This document shows positions 1 through 12,059 of a stretch of 64,000 nucleotides of DNA, in pieces. Source of the DNA: Lates calcarifer (taxonomy: Eukaryota; Chordata; Actinopteri; Centropomidae); contig NC_066838.1 in NCBI RefSeq assembly GCF_001640805.2, positions 993,530 to 1,057,529 on the forward strand, written 5' to 3'. Both the position numbers and the translations under genes were made by a program. Below the pieces are notes generated by a model, which was given only the letters and a program-made list of their open reading frames with translations, was not told where the DNA came from and searched no databases. The stretch's first letter is position 1. Each line of letters begins with the position of its first letter.

Positions 1-84
1 ATTCAAATAAAGCCAATTGTGTGGTGCCAACTTCTGCCAAAGAGACTGAAGAAAGATCCTAAATATTGTCAAGCCTTCTCTCAC

Positions 85-274
85 CTAGAATATCCCAGGA
101 GGATGGACTTGGCAGGAGCTCGTCAGGCCTGTCTGGGTCCTGGGAATCTCCATACCAGCCTCCCCAGCCCGGGAACCAAGACTGCAAGTACTGAATCATC
201 CCTGAGCTCCCACTCTTAGGGATGGATGTGGTGGGTGAACAGGACTGGGGGTCGCTGCTGGGCTCTCGCACACT
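85..274 (-). CDS. vps13d: vps13d coding exon 11 (last in window)
   Basis: Encodes a Ser/Pro-rich linker followed by the conserved [17 protein letters not shown] and WDILG. It ends in phase 1 at a GTGAGA donor. The next exon is outside the window. Confidence 0.93.
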
Positions 275-2652
275 CTGGAAGAGAAGACCAAGAGCAGGGA
301 ATCACATGTTGAAACTATGACAAAGATGTATTTCATATATCAGTGAAAGTCTGATGATTGATTGTGAGAAGTCATCTTTGCATATTTTGTGAGTTCACAA
401 GCAGCCAAACAGTTCAAAGCTGAGTGTAGTTCAGAGGACTTTAACCTAAGGTAGAAGGGCTAGAAGGGCATTTCTCTTCTCACAAAGTCCACAAAGGATT
501 CCTGATACTCTGAGCACACCTACATTTCTTTGACAACTGGAAGATGACTAGTATTAGAAGATGCTTTCCAGATGTTCAGATGTACATATGGTGTCCAAAT
601 TGAAGTGGACTGAAGTGAAGTTTAAAAGGTCAGGAATTAGCTCTGTGGCAAAAGTTGATCAATAATGGAAGATTTCTCTGTCTATGAATACATAACTATA
701 TTTCTATATAACCTGAAGTATCATCTTTTTCCTCTGAGATCCTTCCTTACTCTATTGATTTCATCTCCATCTTGTATAATATCTTCTTTTTCTTTATACA
801 AGAACCTGCAAGTGTGTGTTGAGTTTCTGGGAGTAATGCAGTTTTCTCCAATACATATACACTACTGAATAGCTGTATGAATCATCTTAGCTCACCTCTG
901 CGATCTCTTCCTGCTTTCGAAACCAGTCGTGGACTATTTCTCGAAGACTCTGCAGCTCCTCTAACGTCTGCTCTTCTTCTACTCGCTCCAGCTCACTCTA
1001 GGAAACACAGAGACAATGGCAAGCACCAGTTCAGTAATGTGTGTTTCTAAGTAAGTCTGAGAAATACCAAACTGGGTGACCTCAGTGCAACTGAGGTATT
1101 CTATTCATGTGCTTGGATGAATAGATAAAGGATATAAACCTGGATAGTAAGGGTAGTGTGGTAACTTTAAGCTGCCAGTATGGCTTATTATAACTTCTTG
1201 TCAAATGGTCAGATAGCTTTAACTGGAATAACTGGAACTTTCTAAAACCACCAGTCTGATGTTCACATCTGCTTCAAACTGTGATTAGTCCACTTCAGCT
1301 CAGTCTAGAGGTGAGAGAGGAGCTGGGATCTGATCCCGATCTATTCCAATCAAGGAGATTTGTCAGCCTAGAAGATATAAAGTACTTTAAGAATCAATTA
1401 TCAGAATATTTGCAAATAATTTTCTGTTGATCTCCTTATGAGATGTAAATGTCTCACCATGTGTTTAGCATACATACACACTAATACATTTTATGTCAAA
1501 TGTTTTTGAGTCACACTTAAACACACAGTGCTATGAGTTGTGTTTGCTTCCATTAGACATTTTGTTGCTACCGGAACTCTGAGGGGCCATTTGTAGAGCT
1601 GTGAAATGCACTGATACACATCTATTGGTTACATGCTATTCCACTAATTAACAGTTGATGGTAGTAACACATAAAAGAAATACAATATAGCACTATGGCA
1701 CTGAGCATGTTAACAGGATAAATTCTATGCGGTATCTTTTAACTGCCTGTAAAATTTGGGGTGCAAAATATCCTCTTAGAGGTCAGATAGAAACACTGAA
1801 ATCTGAATTATCAAATCATAAGTAAAACCAACCTACTGTTGGCTGTAAATAGCTATAATTCATTGAGCAAAACATTGCAATTCATTGTGAACTTGAATTT
1901 GAACCTGACTGCATTAAGGTGCCTTGGGTCTACTATACTATCTATAGTGGAAGAAGAGGCAATCACGATGGGAAGTTGGAATGAAAGAGGCTCCATTCTC
2001 CCTGTTATAAGTCAGTGTCAAAATGATTTTGCAAAATTGCATTAAGTCAGATCATTTTATGAGTTTAACATAAATGGACAATAAAACAAATAGTTCTTAG
2101 TATTTTTTTTAGACTTGATACTTGGATTATATCTGGGGATATTAACAATATATTTATTTAAATGTTCCAGTTCAGTACCTCTTCCTGAGGACTCAGTGGG
2201 ACTGCTTTGAGTCTTCTGAAGTAGAGGCTGGTGTAGGTCTGAGCGTCTTGTGCTCGCCGCAGGGCAAAGTCCCAGCTGCCTCGCCGCCGCTGCTCCCTGA
2301 TTTCACACAGGTTGGCCTGGATGGCAAACATCCACCACTGCCGGCAGCTGCAGGGAAAAACAATTACAGTCTCAGGCTTTATTACACAAACACTATGTGT
2401 AGTGAAATGCAATGTGGCATGCTGTGGCTGTGCTAAAAGACTAGGGTAAAAAATAAGATGCCAGATAATTCAGTTTTTCTGTTTGAGAGACACTTGCTTC
2501 ACAGTAAAAAAAAAAAAAGAAAAAGTTTAAGAATGAACTTACTTCCCAGAGATGGGGACTTTAGGTCTCCACTTTCGGTAAAGCATCTCTCTCTCCCGGC
2601 GGTCTAGCTCTTTAAGAAATGCCATGATCTGCTGGTACTGGACCTAAGGGAC

Positions 2653-2704
<52 letters not shown>

Positions 2705-5700
2705 TCACTGCTCTGTCTGAATGTTCCTGTTATATAAGCTAATGAGTAGACATCTGCCATGTGAAATTAAATTGTGCTGTAAAGAGCAGGCACTGAAGAC
2801 ATTATCTAAGACCAATATAAACACACAGTCTAAAATATGAAATATCCCTTTTTCCTTATATTTGTTGCTCTATTTTTGTTCATGTCTAGCACATACAAAT
2901 TAATGCTAGTACAACAGAGTCGTGTCACCCATACCACTATGCCAAGAACTATGTCACTTTTAATATTAATACTATTTTCATTCACTGATTAATTCTGATT
3001 CCACTCTGACATTTTTATGTGCTGGTAAACTTCAATGAAGCCTCCTATTAACTTCAGAATGTATTTTTTTGTACTGAAAGAGGACTGTGGTCCACCACTC
3101 ACCCCTTGATGGATGTGCTGCAGTTAGAATATCGTTTCATTTCCAATATCCAATTAGGAGAGATGGCATTCATCCCACTTAGGATGGAGCAGTTCTCATC
3201 TCTAGAAATCTGACTGAGTTTATTAATTGACTAAAACCGTGAAAACCCAGAGGTGCAGTCCTACACACTTCCCTGCACTTTTAAAAGAGTAGTCACATAC
3301 ACAACACCCCACAGACACTGCATTTGCGCCCGACCACTTAAGTTAATTTAATCAAGCGTCAACAGAAGAGAAGTTATTCATAAAAACCTAATAAAAATTA
3401 ACATCATCGTTGTAAAAGTACAAGAAAATAAGAGCACTAAATGTGGACTCTTCGTTCACGTTCTCTTACACTAGATCTCTGTCACCTAAGGCTGTATATT
3501 ATCGTATTGATTTTTGTCTTACTGAAACATGGCTTTGTCATGATGAATACATTAGCCTAAATGAATCCACTCCCCCCAGTCATATTAATACTCACATCCC
3601 TCGAGCAACCAGTGGATTTGCAGTCATATTCACCTCTATTTTATAAATCAGCCCTGAACCTTAACACAATTATTACTCATTTGAAATGACACATCACTTT
3701 GTTGTACTGATGGAATTAGGGCTGTGTCATACTGACAGTATCAAAACAACAGAAATTTGCTGTTTTGAATTTACATCCAATTAAAACAAAATTCCTGGGA
3801 TATCATATTCACATAGGTCTCTGTGACCTTGACCTTTGATGACCAAAATCACATCAGTTCATCCCTGTGTCCAAGTGAAGATTTGTACCAAATTTTTAAA
3901 AAATCCATTAAGGAAATATTGTGTTAATGAGATTAGGACAAATGTACACGAAAACATGATGCCTTCAGCCACAGCTGTCGCCCAGATTCAAAAAGTAGAT
4001 GGATATAGTGAGGGATACTTGATAAATAACATTTTCCATGAGAAAAAGGGGGAGATCTTCTCCAGTAAATGTCAGAAATGGATCACCTCTTCTGCAGACA
4101 CTGAGGATGCTGTCATATCTCATTTTGGGTAAAGTCAAGTCTTTAGGAGGTCTACACCCTGTCCTTTCGTAAAATAAATTGTTACAAATGGAAAATGACA
4201 ACAAAATGAAAGGCATCTGGTGTTTATACAGACCTGTGACAGGCGTAAGGACATGGGCTCCAGCTGAACCTGGCCTTCAATCCGAGGGGTGTGTCGGGAC
4301 CTCAGAGGCTCCTTAGACGTGTTTCTTCTGAGCAGCACTGAGGCACACACTGGTTCAAAGATGTACTGATGCTCACGACTCTGCATACACTGGGTCATCG
4401 CATCCTGTACAGTTACAAAACTAATCAGTGGTAGTCATATAGAACTTTATCTGTTGTACTGGAGAAAATTGGCACTTGATGCATTTACATCTAATTTGAT
4501 TTTATATGATCACAGTCCATCAGCAGTCTTCATAGATCTTTCAATATAAGTGCTCCACCAAGCAGCTTGTATTTTGTGCTTCATAATAAGGTGAGGTTAT
4601 GCATTCAATTAAAAATCTACTTGAACCAGCATTATGACTCTTTTATAATGTTAAAATCTAAGTGATGTGGATAAATTAATTTCCTTCATCTACCCTGTTA
4701 ATGCAACTGGAAGTGCAACAATAAGTCACATCTCACCCTAAGTAAAATCATAAATCATAAAATCATGTTGAATGTCTCATGTAGCAGGAATTCTCTGTTC
4801 TGGCATTTGTACAGTTCTGTTTGCTTAGTTATAGTTAAACCTTGTCTGAAAGAAAAGTATAATGGAAGACTCAGGGTGAAGTTAAGAACTAATACTCTGT
4901 GTCCAAGCAGCTGGCTCCTAACTGTTGAAGGACACCACGAGCCTGACCTGGATCTGATTTGAAGGCAGCTTTCCCAGCATTTCACACTCTGTGTCCCAGT
5001 AGACACAGAAGTCTTCAATCTCCAGCTGCTTTTGTCGGAGGAGCTTCTGCACCTGCAAATACAAAGAAAATTCCTGTTAACCTAAAATGCAAAGACCTGT
5101 CGTAGTCCTGAGTCAATGGAGCCAGTCAATCACAGCATAAAGATCTCACGGTTATGATATGCAGTTTCCAAAAATAGCTCTAAGTCGTCTTTACAAGAAA
5201 AAAATTGTTGGTGAATACAGTGTGCTTCCATCTGAGAAAGAGGTCCAAAACAGAAGTGTTGCTATTCCCACTAATGTTAAAAACTACTAATCCACTAAAA
5301 ACCTAAATAATGAGGAATGAGTGTAATTTCACATTATTACTTTAAAAACTATTTGAGTGCAACCTTACCGACTCTTTGGAAGGGTTTTGAGCAGAAACGT
5401 TGTTGATGCAAACCCCAAAAGAATAGGGTTTCTCTGGGTTGGAAAAGTCATCCTCAAATCTAAGATGCACATCTTGGATCTTGAGCTACACACAGAAGTC
5501 AGAAAAACATTTACAATCTATAACTCAGGGTTAAATAATAACAGCCACCTGATTACTTTAAGCAGGTCGACCACAGTATCAGGACAGCAGCATGGAAATT
5601 CTCTGTCCTGACATTTGGAAGGTATTTACTCAGGCATTCTTTCTTAGGCATAAGCTTGCTTGATTACAGTGAGTGTATAATATATATAAAGCAAAAATAT

Positions 5701-8700
5701 ACATATACAGCAAACTGTTTCAGTGTTCTTATGGGCACAGATTTTATGAACCTATCCTTTAAACTACTGCAGACTGTGGCAACCCATGCTGCTACTGTTT
5801 AATATTTTATTTGAACTTATACACAGAATACATGTGTTGTTTGTGATATAGCCCCAGCTATAGAATGTAATGTTGGATAACTAACCTCAATGTTTTCCAC
5901 AATCCTGGTGACCACTGAGGCAGTGACAGAGTACCAGTAAGATTCTCCTCTCTGTTCACACTCACTCTAGAGGAACCAAACACATACCATCATATACACA
6001 CACTTACACTGTCAACAACAACAAAGAATGTTAAAGGCAAAATTGCACGTAAAACTCCGCAAGAGCCAATCTGATATTAGTGTTCTCAGATTCAAAATCA
6101 TTGAATCAAAACATCAGAGAACAGTTCTCGGACATGCAGAACAAAAAAATTATTTGCTGCACATGTCTACAAGTCTGTAGCTACACTACTGTCCCTGTGA
6201 CCCTGCAATGTTCATTGGAGACTGGAAAACTAAATTTTTTTTTTCTATGATTACAAAGACAAATAAAAAGCACATTTTCTTATCTGTAGTGTCAATCCAC
6301 CTACTCTGAATTTGTCTTCAAGAGCTCGGAGGAGACGTTTTTTACGCTCTCTCTCCTCCTCTCTCTCCTTCTCTTCGTCATACTCCTGCAGCTTGGCGGG
6401 GCCAATGATCAGGTTAAGCTGGGACATGGAAATGACCCATGGGTCACTGTGAGGTCGGTAGAAAGGGATCTGAAGAGTAATCTTTCCAATGAAGCCTGGT
6501 GAAAAAGAAAAGGATGCACAGACAATAATGAAGGAAACACAGCCTGAAGCTCAAGAGGTAATATCTTACATCCTACTCTGAATTTTGACTTATGAGTAAC
6601 ATCTGAAATCGTGACGCTGAAAACTGTATTGTGATGTGACTGATGAAGTGTATGTCCTGAAGTAATCCTTTATACAAGTGCTGGCAGTATGCGCCATACA
6701 AAATAACACTGGTAAAACACAATTTAAAGTGAATAGATTTGAACTGCAATTTTCTCATCTTCCCTCAGCCTCTGACAATGAAACAGCATCTGGCTGCTTC
6801 AGGTTCTGTTCAGTTGGATGTCTGTAGACAGCTCTCTTTCCCACTGACCACTAATCAGCTGACTGAGTGACTGTAGCGAGTCGACCTCTCTATTTCTCTT
6901 ATTCCTCTTGTATAATTGTTTTCTCTGACAGTTAATATTTAGAGACTCATCATCTGTAACAGCTGTAATTCTCTGCTGTTTGACAGATTTACCCCACATT
7001 TCATTTCTGCAGTAAAGACATCAGGAGACACCGTGAACTCATTTCACTCGTCGTCAATTTATTTCCTCTGTCGCAGCAGAGTGGCAACAAGAGATTAGAG
7101 ATAAGTGATTTTATTTTACTTATCAGTGTTTCCCCTACCATTGTCTTGGCAGGGCAACAACTCACCCCTAAGTGTAAGAAAAGCTATCTGCCAACAGTGG
7201 CTTTGCTGTCCTCCGGTATCCATATGTAACTATAATATAACTATGTATGTGGTTTTGAGACTTAAATTTTAACAGAAAATCTGTGCTACAAACTAGTGGT
7301 GTTGGGTTTGAAAAAGTTGCACATTTAAGAAACAGGGGGGTCTACTGAAAGAGGTTTTGGAGGTTGACCCCATATTAGGAGCAAAAAGTCAGAAAATTTA
7401 ATGATTTATTTCTCTGACATCTCAGGAACAGTGGCTTGTGTTGGAACAATACATTTCCAACAATGTGCATGTTGGTTTGACCTTTCATTTGTTACCCATC
7501 TGTTAACATTTCAGTTAACATTTTGTTTAGCAATTACCATCAACTATAAAAATGTTGCACAACTCCTCTCCAACATAGAGTGACATTCAGTGCCAGTATC
7601 TAACTATAAACTATATCAACATGTGCAAGCAAAAGCAAAGGTGTCATGAAGTGGCTGAAAAAGTGGGGCTCAAAATAATATGTTTTGTGGGATGTCCATA
7701 CACCAGCCATACTGACTACTGACATTGACAGTTAGATATAATGTTACCTCAGATTGGTAAAGTTTTAGTTTATCAATGTAATCCACCAGCTTCCAAAAAC
7801 AACACACCAAAAACAAAACAAAAAAACAACAAATCACATTAACAGCTTCTGAGCAAGTAATCTGAGGGAAATACATGGACCAATCAAAAAGGGTTGATGT
7901 CACTTTGGTTATAGTTTTTGTAAGTTATGTTTAAACTTTATTAGATCAGTCAGTCAGTGTAACTCACCTGCTTTGACTTCAAATGGCAGGTCAAACTCTC
8001 GGAGGGCATCTTTCCTCAGAGGAAGGTTCTCCAGCTCCACTGCACCTGAAGAATGACAGAAACAGACAAACACTGTCTTTACCAAGCGTGGGCCGCCTCA
8101 CTTTACCAAGTGGCGATGATCTCAATTAAATCAATTAAAATTGGTTACAACTGAATTGTTGTCGAATGTAACAGATCCCATCATTAGTTTCAAATCTTTT
8201 AACGCAGTTCGTACAATAACAGACACTTAGTTGTCAGTTTCTACTTGTCAGATTCTACTACTGTATTGTGCCATATTATCAGGTGTTTCTCCATTTATAT
8301 CAATGGAGGAAGGCTAAATAGTACCGTATAATGCAATACAATTAACAGCATCACAAACTACAGTACCCACAATGTTCACACAATAGAATCAACACTCCTC
8401 CAAGACAGTTTCAACTCAAACTAAACATCTTAACATTCATGCAGGACTGTGTATTAGACTGCATTCATTTTAGCTAGATGTACTTAATAAACTGGCAAGT
8501 GAGTGTATAATGTGTTACATTACTTTAAGAAATACAAGCATGTTTTTCTGCAAAAAAACTACAAAGCAGCACCTGTGAAAAGTGGCTGATTGTAAGCCTA
8601 TGCTGTTCTAAATACATACAGGTAAGTTGATTCTGAGTGGTATGTTACTGTTTTTGGTACGCTGTGTGTCACGTTCCACTGTCATATACCACTTCTCATC

Positions 8701-9095
8701 GTAAAGCACTGTGCACCAGCAAAGCACTGGTGTACCGCTCTTGTAGTCGTACATTTCAAATCTTGATAGTATGTTGCTAATGTCGCCCTTGCACAAAACT
8801 GGTAAAGCTCAAAGAAAGTCAAATAACACAGTTAATAGAGTTTTGACTTTTCAAGCTTTTGATTTTCATACAAAGGAGGAGAAGAAATGGAAAACACATT
8901 CAGACATCTAAAGCACTGCAGCATGCTTAGTAAAATAACTAGCAATAATTCTGAATGAAAAAATGAAAATGAAAAAAAATGGAAGCATGTATAATTACCT
9001 TTAAGTAGGGCAATGGAGAGCTGATCTGTGTTCAGGTTGCTGACATATTTTCCCAGATATGTGTTAAGTACCCAGGCAACAAGGCCCTCCAACAT
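85..9095 (-). CDS. vps13d: vps13d, N-terminal part (11 coding exons)
   Basis: This encodes the N-terminus of VPS13D, a giant (about 4,300-residue in human) bridge-like lipid-transfer protein that works at contacts of the ER with mitochondria, peroxisomes and Golgi and is needed for mitochondrial clearance. The start [18 protein letters not shown] is almost identical to the human N-terminus. Coding exons, 5' to 3': 9095-8999, 8045-7968, 6495-6305, 5966-5886, 5485-5369, 5052-4948, 4404-4234, 2643-2543, 2347-2179, 997-896 and 274-85. All have GT-AG borders and their phases join without a break, giving 1,402 nt (467 codons plus one base). Exons 1-4 form the chorein/VPS13 N-terminal domain. Later exons match human blocks such as [18 protein letters not shown] and the Trp-rich [10 protein letters not shown]. 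The gene is truncated by the left edge of the window. Family assignment is by remembered similarity and is very secure. Confidence 0.96.
896..997 (-). CDS. vps13d: vps13d coding exon 10
   Basis: 34 codons encoding a charged helical segment with [20 protein letters not shown]. In frame at both ends; CTAG acceptor and GTGAGC donor. Confidence 0.93.
2179..2347 (-). CDS. vps13d: vps13d coding exon 9
   Basis: Encodes [20 protein letters not shown] and the [12 protein letters not shown] stretch. The exon 8/9 junction makes Asn where human has Lys-Asn context. Phase 0 at the 3' end. Confidence 0.94.
2543..2643 (-). CDS. vps13d: vps13d coding exon 8
   Basis: Encodes [19 protein letters not shown] and [11 protein letters not shown]. 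It ends in phase 2 at a GTAAGT donor. A (CA)n microsatellite starts about 10 bp upstream of its acceptor, inside the preceding intron. Confidence 0.94.
2652..2701. repeat. (CA)n microsatellite
   Basis: About 24 uninterrupted CA units in the vps13d intron, next to the acceptor of coding exon 8. Likely length-polymorphic. Confidence 0.95.
3340..3690 (+). mobile_element. L2-type LINE fragment (start of endonuclease domain)
   Basis: Plus-strand frames give a conceptual fragment with [14 protein letters not shown] and [17 protein letters not shown], the N-terminal endonuclease block of fish L2 LINEs. Upstream bases correspond to the ORF1/ORF2 junction seen in the longer copy at 24.7-24.8 kb. Stops and deletions break it. 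It lies in a vps13d intron, antisense to the gene. Confidence 0.75.
3790..3985. repeat. dispersed fish repeat with TGACCTTGACCTTTGA motif
   Basis: Contains the phrases GTGACCTTGACCTTTGATGA and AGTTCATCC, and a loosely repeated ACCAAATTTT segment. I recognise these from an abundant interspersed repeat of teleost genomes, but cannot name the family. It is in a vps13d intron next to the L2 fragment. Confidence 0.5.
4234..4404 (-). CDS. vps13d: vps13d coding exon 7
   Basis: 57 codons encoding the [15 protein letters not shown] and [10 protein letters not shown] blocks, which match human VPS13D closely. In frame at both ends. Confidence 0.95.
4948..5052 (-). CDS. vps13d: vps13d coding exon 6
   Basis: 35 codons encoding [20 protein letters not shown] and a short acidic segment. 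In frame at both ends; CAG acceptor and GTCAGG donor. Confidence 0.93.
5369..5485 (-). CDS. vps13d: vps13d coding exon 5
   Basis: 39 codons encoding [13 protein letters not shown] and [12 protein letters not shown], part of the repeating beta groove that carries lipid. In frame at both ends. Confidence 0.94.
5886..5966 (-). CDS. vps13d: vps13d coding exon 4
   Basis: 27 codons encoding [20 protein letters not shown], an almost invariant VPS13D block. In frame at both ends; CTAG acceptor and GTTAG donor. Confidence 0.94.
6305..6495 (-). CDS. vps13d: vps13d coding exon 3
   Basis: Encodes [15 protein letters not shown] and [13 protein letters not shown], then a charged Glu/Arg/Lys-rich helix. 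Two donors lie 4 bases apart (AGA|GTAGGT and GTAG|GTGG). Only the first keeps phase 0 into the next exon. Confidence 0.92.
7968..8045 (-). CDS. vps13d: vps13d coding exon 2
   Basis: Encodes [14 protein letters not shown] and LPFEVKA of the chorein domain. The CAG acceptor follows phase 1 of exon 1, and the GTGAGT donor leaves phase 1. Confidence 0.94.
8999..9095 (-). CDS. vps13d: vps13d coding exon 1
   Basis: Start-codon exon encoding [18 protein letters not shown] and the following [13 protein letters not shown] stretch, the hydrophobic cap of the chorein domain. It ends in phase 1 at a GTAATT donor. No ATG occurs in the 83 bases directly upstream, which supports this start. Confidence 0.95.
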
Positions 9096-9178
9096 TCTGA
9101 TAGCTCAGGGATAATGAGAGCTACTCCAAGGAGTGGGAGGAGATTGTGATGATGACAAACACCCTCTTGGTTGTAGCC
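9096..9178 (-). other. vps13d: vps13d 5' UTR portion of start-codon exon
   Basis: A strong pyrimidine tract and TGTCAG acceptor end just upstream of 9178, so the start-codon exon probably begins here with 83 untranslated bases. This fits a non-coding first exon upstream. Predicted only, with no transcript evidence. Confidence 0.6.
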
Positions 9179-10041
9179 CTGACAGGGGAGGAGTAGAATG
9201 TCTAATAAACACAAGACACAAACTGTATTCATCTATTTAGATAGAACAGTTACATGTGGGTAGCTATTTGGTAAGTTGATCACAACTCTGTCTTTATCAG
9301 GCCAAATACTGTACATCCTGTTCTCCTGGAGAGCGGAGCCATCATTTGCCAAACTCCATTTTAACATCGGGCATTTTTAAAAAGTTACTTTGTTCACAGT
9401 CACAAATTGAGACGAAGATTTTTCAAGAATTGTTTGTCGATAAATTCGGCATACTGGTCAGAAGACAACTGCCTGACTCAAGTTTATATTGCACATTACT
9501 GCTCTCAGGTGATACTGGCATTGGGAAGTATTACCAATGTTACTATCATTTATCAACTGAAGATTCCAAGGACGGCTGCAATCTAGGTCTATAAGGCTAT
9601 AACGTTACACGTTGATTAACAGTTTTGAGAGTCGGTTTTAAGAAAGTACAGTATATTCGAGTGTTTTTCAACGAAATTGAAAACTCGGGGATCAATACCT
9701 CTAAAGTGGCATTCTTACGTTTACCAGATTAGCAGCCGATTTCATTAGCAACAATTTGGCGACAGATACCATACTGAAACTGAAACTGTTCGACATTATG
9801 TCCTCAATGAAAGCTAATGTTAACGTTGAATAGCAGAATTAGTTAAAGGAGTTACAGTGTCTGATCACAGATAGCTTACTCAAGGATGCCCCCACTTATC
9901 CAACACTGGCAGAGTGACAATAACTTTAAGATACACAATTTGAGTTACATGTTAGCAAAGCAGCATCATAATACCACCTGACTACAGCTACCATGAACTC
10001 AACGTTAATGTAATATTCGACCAGCAATGTTATTGACTCAC

Positions 10042-10140
10042 CGCATTAGACGACAGCTGTAGCTCTTCGTCGACCTATCGACCCAGCTTTGCTGAGTCCA
10101 TGTCGCTGCCAACCTAATGCCACTGTCAGAGGGTGGTCAT
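10042..10140 (-). other. vps13d: candidate non-coding first exon of vps13d (3' part)
   Basis: A consensus donor (GCG|GTGAGT) sits at 10042/10041 on the minus strand, about 860 bp upstream of the predicted acceptor at 9178. The exon's own 5' end is not determinable; transcription probably starts between here and about 10.6 kb, where GC content rises. It contains an 8-codon upstream ORF (10101-10075), and a second uORF would span the splice. Confidence 0.5.
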
Positions 10141-10596
10141 GTCTTGTCAAAACCACTCAGGACAGGACTAACGCTACAGGGACAGTTTGCGTTACATGAA
10201 TCGCATGCCGTGAACTGCCAGGCATTTACAAACAGACATAAGCTAAAATAGGAATAAATGAAAATTACAACGAACCTACTGAAAAGCTGTCATTACCAAC
10301 AGACAACACACAACTACGGTGGTTGTGGTGACGGACAGGGCAAGGTTGTTATCCTAGTTAGCTAGCCACTTAGCTACAACTAGCATGCAAAGGTTGAGCG
10401 CTCACAGGCAAGAACAGGCAGCCGGCGGTATCACACTCAAAGGCAACACTAACTTTGTTAGCTTTCACAGAAAACACAACTAAACATCCCAGAATAAAGA
10501 GACGACTGCTGTGTTTCTAGACTTGAAAGTTGTGTGTCGCTGCATCGTAAATAAACAGACTTCCTAGTAGCGCAGAACTTCCAACACACATTTCCT

Positions 10597-10606
10597 GTCA
10601 CGTGAC
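10597..10606. promoter_or_regulatory. palindromic CLEAR/E-box motif (GTCACGTGAC)
   Basis: A perfect 10-bp palindrome matching the CLEAR consensus bound by TFEB/TFE3 and by USF-type bHLH-ZIP factors. It lies about 0.55 kb upstream of the predicted vps13d first-exon donor, in the likely promoter region. The motif is plain; its use is inferred. Confidence 0.5.
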
Positions 10607-10619
10607 AAAAACAAACCAT

Positions 10620-11510
10620 TCCTCTCGTGCTGCATTTTGTGAAAATCGGGAGAAACTGACATATTTGAGTCGAACTGAGAATTTAAATGTAAACTTTTAA
10701 ATCTAAAACCATAATGGTACCTAAAAACTTTGGAATTTAATTTGATATCGATATATTTTTTAAAAAGGAACTTAGCATTTTATTGAGGTAACCTACCTAT
10801 CAAACATTTTTTCTAGCTGAAGAATTTGAAACCTAATCCCACAGAGGCCAGGACGAGGGAAAAAGAAAAGAGACCACAAACACAACACGAGCACTTCCGG
10901 GAGGTACAAATAGTTTCCTCCGCATAGAGGCGCAGTTGCAGTAAAACGTGAATAATCCAGGATATTACAGTTTACAGCACATACAAGCATGTGGAGCATA
11001 TTAAAAGTAAAAACAACCACATTTCGATTTATTATAATTATGGCACACAAGCACACAAAAAGTACTTCATTTCGTTCGATAATAAGAAAAAAGTAAACTT
11101 AAAGTGCAGCTTGCAGGTGGAAGACCACAGCTGTGTTCCATGAGGAGAACTGTACTCAAAGCTAGGTTCCAGAGAGACAGACTCACGTGTACTGTATTTC
11201 CTCAAAGTTAAATGTGTGTTGTTGTCTTTTATTTGTTTGAGGCAATGTGTTTATGATATTTTGTTAATGATGTTCTACCTCACTTGTTATTGCTGTCTCC
11301 AATCTCTATCTTGTCCCTTATCACACCTTACACTTATTTCAATGATATCAATAACCATCACCTTGTTAATGTTCAGTGAAGAATTGAGCTCATTTGTTTG
11401 TGTTAAATAAATTACTTTGTATGTGCTTTCTGAAAATGGAATGTTTTTTATTGTCATAGGCAACTTATTGTAACTTACTTATTGCAGACCTCTGATTTTA
11501 TGCAACATTC
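10620..11510. other. vps13d upstream flank, no gene recognised
   Basis: AT-rich sequence beyond the likely promoter. One ETS-like core (CACTTCCGG, about 10892-10900) is visible. No supported coding sequence was seen. Confidence 0.4.
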
Positions 11511-11514
11511 ACAT

Positions 11515-11790
11515 TAAGACACAAGGGGCTGCCCACAGTAAATCCTCACGGTTGCCCCAAAGGGCAAAATTGCTGTGGGCCCTGCATGGGCTAACACACA
11601 GGGGGCCCATGTGGGCATTCTTAGGGAGAGCTCACTATTGGGCTTGCCCACAGAAGGCCCACATAAGGGCTCCAAAGGGCAAAAGGGCTTAGTGTGATTA
11701 GTGTGGGTTTTTCCCTGCCCACACTGCCCCACAGTAAACCCACAACTACCCACAGTGGGCCTGCACAGGCATGTTTGCTGGGAGGTTACT
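11515..11790. repeat. GC-rich repeat built of GCCCACA-like motifs
   Basis: A GC-rich island of about 275 bp in AT-rich surroundings, packed with imperfect GCCCACA, TGTGGGC and GGGCAA motifs in both orientations. It resembles a dispersed teleost element, but I cannot assign a class. An open frame of 130 codons on the minus strand is a by-product of the repeat composition. Confidence 0.5.
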
Positions 11791-12059
11791 GGCAGAGTCC
11801 CTTCAGAGAGGCAAATACCCAGGTAGCTTATGTGGTGGTGAAAGTAATATTTTAGTCGCTCATGACAGATCTTAAGCATAAAGCATAAAGTGCAAGTGAT
11901 CATCATAGTTGTTACTTTATAGACTGATTACCTATAGTAACTAACTGACAATGGAAAGCAAAACTGATCAAATCTTCCAGTGGTCATGAAAATTTAGTAT
12001 ATTGTTGATGCATTAATTTCATAAATCATGACACACTGCTCTCTCTTACATCAAAGCAC

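Noticed and set aside
2652..2701. CRISPR-like regular repetition in this and the other CA/GT tracts
   Set aside because: Simple dinucleotide microsatellites without spacers.
9032..9232. 66-codon minus-strand ORF overlapping vps13d coding exon 1
   Set aside because: It is in another frame than the conserved vps13d start and shows no similarity of its own; a shadow of exon 1 and its leader.
10560..11200. Bidirectional promoter driving a plus-strand gene opposite vps13d
   Set aside because: No plus-strand coding exon or consistent splice sites were found to the right of it.
11514..11906. 130-codon minus-strand ORF
   Set aside because: Lies in the GC-rich repeat block, where low stop frequency follows from composition. 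Repeated Pro/Cys/Gly pattern, no domain.
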